A stretch of 41,632 nucleotides of DNA from Oligoflexia bacterium. Lineage in GTDB: Bacteria; Bdellovibrionota; UBA1018. Every line of letters begins with the position of its first letter. The first letter of the stretch is position 1. The position numbers and the translations under genes were made by a program. Below are positions 34,497-41,632 of the stretch, one piece after another. A model generated the notes under the pieces. It did no database searches, was not told the DNA's origin, and worked only from the letters and a program-made list of their open reading frames with translations. The stretch lies in contig CAIRTR010000206.1 of assembly GCA_903881565.1 (NCBI GenBank), positions 1 through 41,632 of the forward strand. The letters run 5' to 3'.

Positions 34497-36856
34497 AACT
34501 CCAGCCAAGACGTGCAAAGCACTTTGAAATCACCGATCTCCTGGTCCAACGACCCTATCGAATCGACGCAAAGGTCCTAGAATCGCTCGAGCGGGCTGAT
34601 CTCATCTATCGCACGATGTGTGCGATCCTTTTTAATTTCGTGCCCCAATCCGGACACCCAGGCGGGAGTATTTCATCCGGTCGCATCGTCCAATCGCTCA
34701 TGTTTCAGTCGATGGATTATGACTTCTCAGATCCGAATCGCCTGGACATGGACACGATCTCCTACGCCGCGGGACACAAGGCCATGGGGCTTTATGCGGC
34801 TTGGGCTTTACGCAACGAGATGATCCGAGTTGCGAAGCCTTCGATGCTGCCTTCCGAAAAACTTCAGCTTCGATTGGAAGACTTGTTAGGTTTCCGCCGA
34901 AACCCGACGTCTTCAACGCCCCTCTTCAAAGAGTTTCATTCGAAACCGCTTGACGGACACCCCACTCCCGCAACCCCTTACGTAAGGTTGGCCACGGGTG
35001 CCTCTGGCGTTGGGATTGCCGCTTCATTTGGTTTAGCGATGGGAATGGCCGACACTTACGGAATCAGTAAATCGCCACGACTTCATGTTTTAGAAGGCGA
35101 AGGGGGAATGACTCCCGGCCGCGTGCAAGAATCTTTAGCCACCGCCGCGACTGCGCAACTTTCGAATCTCGTTTTGCATGTGGACTGGAACCAGGCCTCG
35201 ATCGATTCAAACCGTGTTTGTCGCGAAGGCCAGAACGCAGGCGATTACGTCCAATGGTCCCCCGCTGAAGTTTGCTACATTAATGATTGGAACGTGATCA
35301 CGGTTCCCAATGGTTTTGATTTCGGACAAATCCTGGCCGCACAAAAATACGCCTCAGAAATCAATAACGGCCAACCGACCGCCATCGTCTACCGTACGGT
35401 GAAGGGCTGGAAATACGGCATTGAAGGCCGCACCTCTCATGGCGCAGGCCATGCGTTTTGTTCGGATGGATTTTATACGGCACTCTCTGAGTTTGAAAAA
35501 TCCTTCGGCTTGAGTTTTCCTAAATTTGACGGCGACAAATCCGCTGAGAAAGTTGAACAACTCTTCTTTGATTGTCTCTTGGTATTGCGTAAGGCGATTG
35601 AATCAAATCGCGGGATCGCAGAAACTCTGAGCACAGGGATGGAGCAATCTCAAACGCGCTTGAAGGGAAAATCGCGCGCGCTGCGAGCAGATGCCCCTGA
35701 TCTTCAAGCACTCTACCAAGGTCTAGCTGACGGCTCCATTGATCCAGGCAAACCTCACGCAGACGCATCGTTTGAAGCGGGAAAATCAGTCACTCTGCGT
35801 GGTGCTTTAGGCGACGTCCTCAATATATTGAACAAGAAAACCAAGGGCGCCATTATTGGATCCGCTGCCGACTTGTTTGATTCAACCAGTTTAAGTGGAT
35901 TAGCCAAGGGCTTCACCCCTGGCTTTTACAACGCGGTTTCAAATCCCGGCTCACGCCTCCTGCCCACCGGCGGAATTTGTGAAGACGCCATGGGCGGCGT
36001 AATGGCAGGCCTTGCTTCTTACGGAAACCACATTGGGGCGGGTTCTTCTTATGGCGCTTTCATCGCAGCCCTTCAGCATGTGCCTGCGAGGTTGCATGCG
36101 ATTGGCCAACGTGCGAAGGCGGAGATGGTTGATTCCGAGCACCCAGAGCGCAAAGAACAGAATCCATTCTTTATCATTTGCGCTCACGCTGGTCCGAAAA
36201 CAGGAGAAGACGGACCGACCCACGCGGATCCTCAAGCGCTGCAATTATTGCAAGAGAACTTCCCGCGCGGTTCGATGATCACGCTTACGCCTTGGGATGC
36301 TAACGAAATGTGGCCACTCGTCACGAAGGCGCTCAAAATGCGCCCGGCCGTGATTGCGCCTTTTGTTACACGCCCGAGTGAACCTGTCATTGATCGCGTG
36401 AAGTACAAGCTTGCGCCTGCGAGTGAATGTGTCACGGGCGTTTATGCCTTGAGGCGAGTCACGGGCCCATCAGCGGGCACGATCGTGCTCCACGGCAATG
36501 GTGTCGCGACTTCGTTTATCACGGAAGCATTGCCGGCATTGGATGAAAAAGGCATCGCACTTAACGTGTTCTATGTTGCAAGTGCGGAGCTTTTTGATCT
36601 TTTGTCACCCGCTGAGCAAGAGCGCATTTTCCCTGAGAAACTTGCGCATGAAGCGATGGGGATCACGGAGTTTACTTTGTCGACGATGTATCGCTGGATT
36701 ATGTCCACCGACGGCCGTCGCCGAACTCTGCATCCATTTAGCCTTGGCCACTTCTTGGGCAGCGGACAAGGTTCCATGGTGTTTCAAGAAGCAGGACTCG
36801 ATGGCAAGGCACAGTTGAAAGCGGTGCTGGATTATGTGGGGAATCGGAGGGGGTAG
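34493..36856 (+). CDS. Transketolase-like thiamine-diphosphate enzyme
   Basis: SGHPGGSISSGRIVQSLMFQ is the transketolase N-terminal signature, and YAAGHKAMGLYAAWALRNE follows. LEGEGGMTPGRVQESLATAA with WNQ downstream is the ThDP/metal motif, though with GEG instead of the usual GDG. Central and C-terminal domains show ICEDAMGGVMAGLASYG and GPKTGEDGPTHADPQALQLL, typical of transketolases (His of the active site in GPTHAD). Length 787 aa, longer than the usual ~660. ATGA coupling with the aminotransferase suggests a carbon-skeleton pathway rather than the standard pentose role. Substrate is uncertain. Confidence 0.85.
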   Translation: MKLQPRRAKHFEITDLLVQRPYRIDAKVLESLERADLIYRTMCAILFNFVPQSGHPGGSISSGRIVQSLMFQSMDYDFSDPNRLDMDTISYAAGHKAMGLYAAWALRNEMIRVAKPSMLPSEKLQLRLEDLLGFRRNPTSSTPLFKEFHSKPLDGHPTPATPYVRLATGASGVGIAASFGLAMGMADTYGISKSPRLHVLEGEGGMTPGRVQESLATAATAQLSNLVLHVDWNQASIDSNRVCREGQNAGDYVQWSPAEVCYINDWNVITVPNGFDFGQILAAQKYASEINNGQPTAIVYRTVKGWKYGIEGRTSHGAGHAFCSDGFYTALSEFEKSFGLSFPKFDGDKSAEKVEQLFFDCLLVLRKAIESNRGIAETLSTGMEQSQTRLKGKSRALRADAPDLQALYQGLADGSIDPGKPHADASFEAGKSVTLRGALGDVLNILNKKTKGAIIGSAADLFDSTSLSGLAKGFTPGFYNAVSNPGSRLLPTGGICEDAMGGVMAGLASYGNHIGAGSSYGAFIAALQHVPARLHAIGQRAKAEMVDSEHPERKEQNPFFIICAHAGPKTGEDGPTHADPQALQLLQENFPRGSMITLTPWDANEMWPLVTKALKMRPAVIAPFVTRPSEPVIDRVKYKLAPASECVTGVYALRRVTGPSAGTIVLHGNGVATSFITEALPALDEKGIALNVFYVASAELFDLLSPAEQERIFPEKLAHEAMGITEFTLSTMYRWIMSTDGRRRTLHPFSLGHFLGSGQGSMVFQEAGLDGKAQLKAVLDYVGNRRG

Positions 36857-36860
36857 TGGT

Positions 36861-36914
36861 TTTTCCATAGTATGGAAAATTTGACCCCCCCCTGTTGTTT
36901 TTGCCATAGTATGG
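36861..36914. promoter_or_regulatory. Two CCATAGTATGG palindromes before an AAA+ ATPase gene
   Basis: TTTTCCATAGTATGGAAAA (36861-36879) is a perfect 9+1+9 palindrome. Its core CCATAGTATGG recurs at 36904-36914, 39 bp centre to centre. The second copy ends 16 nt before ATG 36931. Such tandem sites suit a dimeric repressor. The first could also help end transketolase transcription. Confidence 0.5.
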
Positions 36915-36930
36915 TATTCTTGAACTATAG

Positions 36931-38154
36931 ATGCCACACCAACGAAAACGCCATCTCGATCGCCTTTTTCTAAAAACAGCCGCGTTTAGCCCGCTTATTG
37001 GTATTTTGGGCCATCGGCAAGTCGGGAAAACGACCTTTTTAGAGTCGAAGGCCTCAAGCTATGTCACCATGGATGACCCTGACGAGGCACAAAAGGCACG
37101 GGTGCGACCCTTGAAGTACCTTCAGGAGCTAAAAGGTCCTGGGCTTGTCGCTATTGATGAGTGTCAGACGGTCACCACACTTTTCCCATGCTTTAAGGAA
37201 ATCGTACGAAAATCAAAGCGGCCGGGGCAATTCGCGCTTTCCGGAAGCGTGAGATTCACCAGTCGAAAACTGATTAAGGAGTCCCTTACTGGCCGAATTG
37301 CCAACTTGGAGTTGCTGCCGCTGGGACTGGCAGAAATCGAAAATGAGCCTCTCCCAAAATCACTACTTCGTCTTTTAGGGCTTAAGGACGTTCATGCAGC
37401 TCTGGAATGGTCGACTCTAGATAAGGCACTCTTTGAGCGAAGGAAAAAGAAGGAGCAAGACTACCTAACTCTTGGGGGCTTGCCAGGGATTTGCTTTGTT
37501 CGTGATTCGCGCATGAGAAACGATCGGTTAAATGACCAGTTTGAGACCATCTTGGACCGTGACCTGCGACTTGTTTATGAAACGACGCTAACTTATCTGA
37601 CGATCTTAGATTACGTGCGCGCCCTTTCGTTACAAGAAGGACAGGCCTTGAATTTTTCGGCACTGCAGAAAAAAACGGGCATTAGCATTGCCGTGCAAAA
37701 AAGGCTTTTGTCGGCTTTTGAAGCGATTTTCTTGATCCGCCTCATCCCCATTGAGGGAGACCGATCGGGGTTGACAGTTTGGTTCGAGGATCAGGCGGAG
37801 CTACGTTTTGCATCACAAAAGCGGGCGGAGGCGTTGGCTTCATTTCGCTCCTTTGTTTATCGGAACCTGCGCCTGCAGTTTTTCTATACTGCGGGGGTCA
37901 ACTTTAACTTCTTCCAATATCGCACGAAAGCGGGGGTTGTGGTTCCCTTCGCTTTACGCTGCGAAGAAGGTGTTTTGGGGTTTCTCCCCGTTCTTGAAAG
38001 CGAGCCCTCCAGGCAAGATCGTGCGGCGGCTTTGAGTTTCTTGAGCCGATATCAAAACTCAAAAGTGATCTACATCACTCAGGGCAATCGCCAATCACAC
38101 TGCTTTTCGGATCGAGCGATACAGGTGCCGAGTGAGTGGTTGTTGTGGGAGTAA
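36931..38154 (+). CDS. AAA+ ATPase of the AAA_14/DUF4143 type, plus-strand paralogue
   Basis: GILGHRQVGKTT (27-34 region) is Walker A, LVAIDECQT (72-80) Walker B, and FALSGSVRFTSRKLIKESLT is the sensor segment. ETILDRDLRLVY and LSAFEAIFLIRLIP belong to the DUF4143-like middle. The C-terminal region has VVPFAL where a nuclease-type Asp would be expected, so the PD-(D/E)xK site appears lost. Length 407 aa. It is clearly a paralogue of the convergent gene at 38253-39482 (both begin MPHxRKR and share GSVRFTS and SLTGRI). No ribosome site is clear. Confidence 0.8.
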   Translation: MPHQRKRHLDRLFLKTAAFSPLIGILGHRQVGKTTFLESKASSYVTMDDPDEAQKARVRPLKYLQELKGPGLVAIDECQTVTTLFPCFKEIVRKSKRPGQFALSGSVRFTSRKLIKESLTGRIANLELLPLGLAEIENEPLPKSLLRLLGLKDVHAALEWSTLDKALFERRKKKEQDYLTLGGLPGICFVRDSRMRNDRLNDQFETILDRDLRLVYETTLTYLTILDYVRALSLQEGQALNFSALQKKTGISIAVQKRLLSAFEAIFLIRLIPIEGDRSGLTVWFEDQAELRFASQKRAEALASFRSFVYRNLRLQFFYTAGVNFNFFQYRTKAGVVVPFALRCEEGVLGFLPVLESEPSRQDRAAALSFLSRYQNSKVIYITQGNRQSHCFSDRAIQVPSEWLLWE

Positions 38155-38196
38155 GAATCACAACTTCTTCAGCTGTTGAACCACGCAGATAATGCG

Positions 38197-38249
38197 ATCA
38201 AGCGTGCGTAACGCAGCCGAGCCTGTATCGATACAGGCTCGCGCTTGAT
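38197..38249. repeat. 24-bp palindrome (copy 2, 38218-38241) inside an outer inverted repeat
   Basis: The core CCTGTATCGATACAGG is flanked by CGAG and CTCG, making 24 perfect self-complementary bases (38218-38241). Around it, ATCAAGCG (38197-38204) and CGCTTGAT (38242-38249) form a second inverted repeat, with TTTTCT after it on the plus strand. It lies between two convergent AAA+ genes, 63 nt and 12 nt from their stops. It could terminate plus-strand transcription; the short T-run makes this uncertain. It shares its core with 18365-18388. Confidence 0.75.
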
Positions 38250-38252
38250 TTT

Positions 38253-39482
38253 CTACAAGACAGCCCTGTATGGCACCTCATACGTTTGACTATTTAACTT
38301 TCGAAGAGCCGTCCCTTGGTGAAGCAAAAATACTCGCCCCTTCGGAAATTTACGTCTAAAACTTTCACTACTCTTAATTTGTGACGGTGATGCCTGCAAT
38401 CCCTTTCCCACCGAATAACCTAAAACGTGCCCTTCCATTTGAACGGCCAAATCCACAACCGCTCCGCCTCGGGAAAAATAGGAAAATATGCTCGAATGTA
38501 AATCCGAACGATAAGCGGCCTGAGCATTTAATTGTTGAAACAGCAAGCGAACATAATCGGGCACCTGAAGGTTCCCGGGGCTAAAATTTCGGCCCCGCTC
38601 AGACAGCAGGAATGACGCCATCCCTTGATCTTCGAAAAAGACCACGCGACCAGACGTGTCCCCCGCTTTACGGAGAGTTCTAATAATAAAAACAGACTCG
38701 AGACCACTCAGCAGTTTCCGAGCTGAATTGACCGCAATTCGCGCGCCTCTCGCTGCCTGGGTCAGATCAAAAGCCAACCCCTGTTGAAGCACAAGCTCCT
38801 CGATGAAGGTCTTAATTGTCAAAAAATCAAGATCGGTACGGATAACTCTACGCAGGTCACGATCAAGAATCGTTTTAAGATGAGAGCGCATCTTTTTAGT
38901 TCGAAGTGCGGATGAACGTAAAAAACAAATTCCAGGCAGCCCACCTTTGAGCGCGAAATCTTCTAGACTTTGCGGAGTGAGAACTTGATTACGTTTGGCA
39001 TCCTTCAGCTGGGACTCTAAATAGGACATCGGATTTGTCATAGTGGCAAGACGATGCAAATCCGTAAGTGGAAGCTGATGCGCTTCTGTAAGGGAAAAGG
39101 GGAGCAATTCTAAATCAATGATCCTACCAGTAAGGCTTTCTCGAATTTCCTCAACACTCGTAAAACGCACGCTACCCGTTAAAATGAATTGGCCGTAGGC
39201 CTTATTCTTCCTGACATGGTCTTTGAGCGCCGGAAAAAGAGGGGGACTCAGTTGACATTCATCCACGCCAAAAGGGGGCTTGCGGTCTTCCAAAAAGGAC
39301 TGTGAAGCGAGCAACGCCAGCTCAAGCTGTTTCTCGTCATCAAGCGTCACATAGTCGCCAGCCAGACTCTCTACCAAGGTAGTCTTGCCTGTTTGGCGTT
39401 GGCCTAAAACTCCGACGATCGCACTCGCTTTGAGGGTGTGCTGAACGATAGGGAAAAGGTAGCGCTTCCGTAAATGCGGCAT
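38253..39482 (-). CDS. AAA+ ATPase of the AAA_14/DUF4143 type, minus-strand paralogue
   Basis: GVLGQRQTGKTT is Walker A (residues 24-35), PFGVDECQ near 70-77 Walker B, and FILTGSVRFTSVEEIRESLT the sensor segment, parallel to the 36931 paralogue. KTILDRDLRRVI, LSGLESVFIIRTL and GGAVVDLAVQMEGHVLGYSV follow; here the Asp of the nuclease-like core (VVDLAV) is kept, though no ExK partner is obvious. ATG 39482 is chosen because it aligns with the paralogue's MPHxRKR start and AAAGGA precedes it; ATG 39503 is the alternative. Length 409 aa. Confidence 0.8.
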   Translation of the reverse strand: MPHLRKRYLFPIVQHTLKASAIVGVLGQRQTGKTTLVESLAGDYVTLDDEKQLELALLASQSFLEDRKPPFGVDECQLSPPLFPALKDHVRKNKAYGQFILTGSVRFTSVEEIRESLTGRIIDLELLPFSLTEAHQLPLTDLHRLATMTNPMSYLESQLKDAKRNQVLTPQSLEDFALKGGLPGICFLRSSALRTKKMRSHLKTILDRDLRRVIRTDLDFLTIKTFIEELVLQQGLAFDLTQAARGARIAVNSARKLLSGLESVFIIRTLRKAGDTSGRVVFFEDQGMASFLLSERGRNFSPGNLQVPDYVRLLFQQLNAQAAYRSDLHSSIFSYFSRGGAVVDLAVQMEGHVLGYSVGKGLQASPSQIKSSESFRRKFPKGRVFLLHQGTALRKLNSQTYEVPYRAVL

Positions 39483-39504
39483 GATCCTTTCATAATATAC
39501 CATG

Positions 39505-39540
39505 ATGTCGATTCGATCAAGGGTGTGATTGAATCGACAT
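39505..39540. repeat. 15-bp inverted repeat upstream of the minus-strand ATPase
   Basis: ATGTCGATTCGATCA (39505-39519) pairs with TGATTGAATCGACAT (39526-39540) with one mismatch around a 6-nt loop. It lies 22 nt upstream of the ATPase start at 39482, so it could be an operator or leader hairpin. The rest of 39541-39728 holds no gene; it has a TTATCCGGATAA palindrome at 39603-39614. Confidence 0.5.
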
Positions 39541-39728
39541 GTAACTTGAATCTCTCAGACGTCAACCCATGCAAGATGTGCAATCACGCGCGATTAACGC
39601 GGTTATCCGGATAATCGACCGCATTATCAGAGCCTAAACCTCACCCGTCACTTTTCTGTCACCCGTTTTCCCACCAGCGGCTCCGATTGCTCTTGAAAGA
39701 GATGCAATTCAAAGGGACTATTTTGAAT

Positions 39729-41632
39729 ATGAAAACATCACTGCCGGCCGCCCGAGTTTCCACACTCATTTCTGCATTGCTTTGCTTCGCCACTTTTTCA
39801 ATCTTGACCTCGGGTTGTAGCAAGCTGGACGAGCCGGCAGCGGACCTCGCTTCAACGGCCGTTCAATGGACTTCGGTCAATCAGTTGGGTGTGGCGGGTA
39901 AGTCGACTATTTTCTCAAACATCAGGGTGTCAAAAGACGGGAACGTCGCAATGGCAGGTACAACAACCGCAAATCTCGATACGTTCAATCCGCAAGCCTC
40001 CGCTGCAATCGGTACGCAAGATGGAATGGTTGTGCAGTATGCCCCTAATGGCGCAAAGGCGTGGGCAAGACAGGTGGGCGTTGCTGGATATTCTGTCGAT
40101 AATACGGTCACGACAGTAGATGCTTCGGGCAATGTGTTTTTGGTTGGAACGACGGACGGCAATCTCGCAACTGCTGCCGGGGGTGCTGCGACAGGTACGA
40201 AAGATATTTTCATCAATAAATATGACTCGGCAGGAACCCTCGCGTGGAGCAAACAATTTGGGGTTGCAGCAACGACAACCGTCGCGAATGCGGTCGCGGT
40301 CGATTCGAGCGGAAATGCCTATATAACTGGTAAAACCAACGCAAATCTTGAAACGGGCGCTGGCGCTTCAACCGGCACATTTGAAGGCTTTACGATGAAG
40401 TTAGCCGCTGCGACGGGCGCACAAACCTATGTCACCCAAGAGGGCAAGACCGCCGGCGTGACGACCGTAGGGCACGGCATCGCCGTGGATCCAAGTGGTA
40501 ATGTCTTGGTCGCGGGCGAAACCAATGGCGATCTGGATGGCGGCGGTTTGCGCGGCACCAATGACGGAGTAGTCATTAAATATGATGTGAGTGATGCGAC
40601 GGGAAAAACCAAGAAGTGGACGAAGCAAGAAGGCGTGAGTGGATCAACCACTTCTTTTGAATCCGTCGATAGCGATGGCAATGGACACGTGGTAGTAAGC
40701 GGATCCACGACCGGCAATCACGTGACCGGCACGGGAGCATCGACGGGACTCATTGATGCGGTAACGACCGAATTCGATAACGACGCCACGGGCACGCAGC
40801 TTTAGGTTTCGCAAGAGGGCGCACCGGGCAAGGTGACTCAATCACACGCCGTGCGCACCGACAGCGCAGGCAATGTGGTGATTGCGGGTGAAACGGATGG
40901 TAATCTCTTTACCGGCACCGGGAGCTCGACGGGAACTGAAGATGGTTTTGTAACAAAATACGCTTCAACCGGTGCCAAAACATGGACCGTACAAAAGGGC
41001 CAAGAGGGCAAAACCGTGGTGCATAGCGGGCTGGATTTGGACTCAAGCGGCAATGTGATTGTCTCGGGTCACACGGATGGGAACCCTGGAACCGGAACAG
41101 GCGGATCGACAGGAATTAATGATGGCTTCGGCGCGCAATTTGATTCCACAGGAACTCTTGCGGGCGATAGCGGCAAGGGCACCATCGGTGGAACCGCCGG
41201 CACGGGCGGCGCAACGGGCACTGGGCACAGCAGCTCTGGGGGAAATACTGGTAATGGGGGTGGATCAAACGGAGGATCCGGAGGTGGCGCCACTCCTTCA
41301 GCAAGCCCAAGCCCTGAGGCCACGGCCAGTCCGTCGCCTTCGCCAAGCGCCTCTCCCACTCCAACTCTGGGCGTAAACTGGACGACTCATACTCTTCCAG
41401 CAAATAAATATTGGATCTCTGTGGCCTACGGAAACAGTACTTATGTCGCAATTGCTTCGCAAGGCAACGGCGCGGCCGCAACTTCGACGGATGGCAGTTC
41501 ATGGACGGCCCAGACAATAGTCGACACCACCAATCGCAACTGGCGTGCCGTAGCATATGGCAATAACACTTTTGTTGCCGTCGCGTTTAATGCTAATGAT
41601 GGGGCTACTTCGCCGGACGGCGTAACGTGGAC
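39729..41632 (+). pseudogene. SBBP-repeat surface lipoprotein interrupted by one in-frame TAG (3' end outside window)
   Basis: MKTSLPAARVSTLISALLCF then ATFSILTSGC is a lipoprotein signal peptide with an LTSGC lipobox. SBBP-type beta-propeller repeats follow, each with a (G)N(V/A)xVAGxTxGNL segment and a W-x-x-Q-x-G segment. At 40803-40805 a TAG stops the frame after 358 residues. The same frame continues open for 275 more codons to the window end: two further repeats, a Gly-rich stretch, a Ser/Pro-rich linker (SASPSPEATASPSPSPSASP), and BNR-like repeats (DGSSWTAQ, NWRAVAYGNNTFVAVA, DGVTW). The stop sits where four other repeats have Trp (TGG), so one G-to-A change explains it. Could be a mutation, an assembly error or phase-type variation. 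Confidence 0.75.

Noticed and set aside
40803-40805. TAG recoded as an amino acid
   Set aside because: TAG ends dps, frr, asd and thrC in this window, so it is a normal stop; a mutation or error is simpler.

Overview
The window reads as chromosome of a Gram-negative, predatory-bacterium-like deltaproteobacterial lineage, most likely Bdellovibrionota. This is inferred from three things: an HNH nuclease of the type that is multicopy in Bdellovibrio relatives, a CFI-box surface protein, and large modular lipoproteins beside an ordinary Gram-negative core. No rRNA gene was seen to confirm it. No tRNA, CRISPR array, transposase or phage gene was recognised.

Layout. (1) 1-3606, minus: the N-terminal 1202 codons of a giant lipoprotein with Ig-like modules and GLUG repeats, running off the left edge. 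(2) 3936-9000: a small membrane protein, dps, decayed gene fragments, an HNH nuclease, a secreted protein, and a minus-strand lemA-TPM-TPM operon. (3) 9188-16214: a tight core operon rpsB-tsf-pyrH-frr-uppS-cdsA-rseP-tsaB covering translation, UMP synthesis, undecaprenyl and CDP-diacylglycerol lipid synthesis, site-2 proteolysis and tRNA t6A. dxr is absent from the place it holds in E. coli. (4) 16833-18224: a DUF4143-type AAA+ ATPase, followed by a perfect 24-bp palindrome. (5) 18469-24938: pssA-asd-(CFI-box/outer-membrane fusion)-truA-tig, most with overlapping ends. (6) 24854-29985, mostly minus: a PilZ protein, an MscS channel, a DUF1059 protein (plus strand), and a four-gene operon joined entirely by 4-nt ATGA overlaps: PLP-dependent fold-type-II enzyme, creatininase-family amidohydrolase, 59-residue membrane protein, MBL-fold hydrolase. 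(7) 30123-36856: two secreted proteins, thrC (minus), and a translationally coupled aminotransferase/transketolase-like pair. (8) 36931-39482: two convergent paralogous AAA+ ATPases with a second 24-bp palindrome between them that shares a 16-bp core with the first. (9) 39729-end: an SBBP-repeat lipoprotein whose frame is broken by a single TAG where sister repeats have tryptophan.

The best candidates for undescribed biology are the ATGA-coupled PLP/creatininase/membrane/MBL operon with an RNA hairpin over its start codon, the repeated 24-bp palindromes beside the DUF4143 ATPases, the paired CCATAGTATGG palindromes before one of those ATPases, and the CFI-box protein fused through a signal-peptide-like segment to a beta-barrel.
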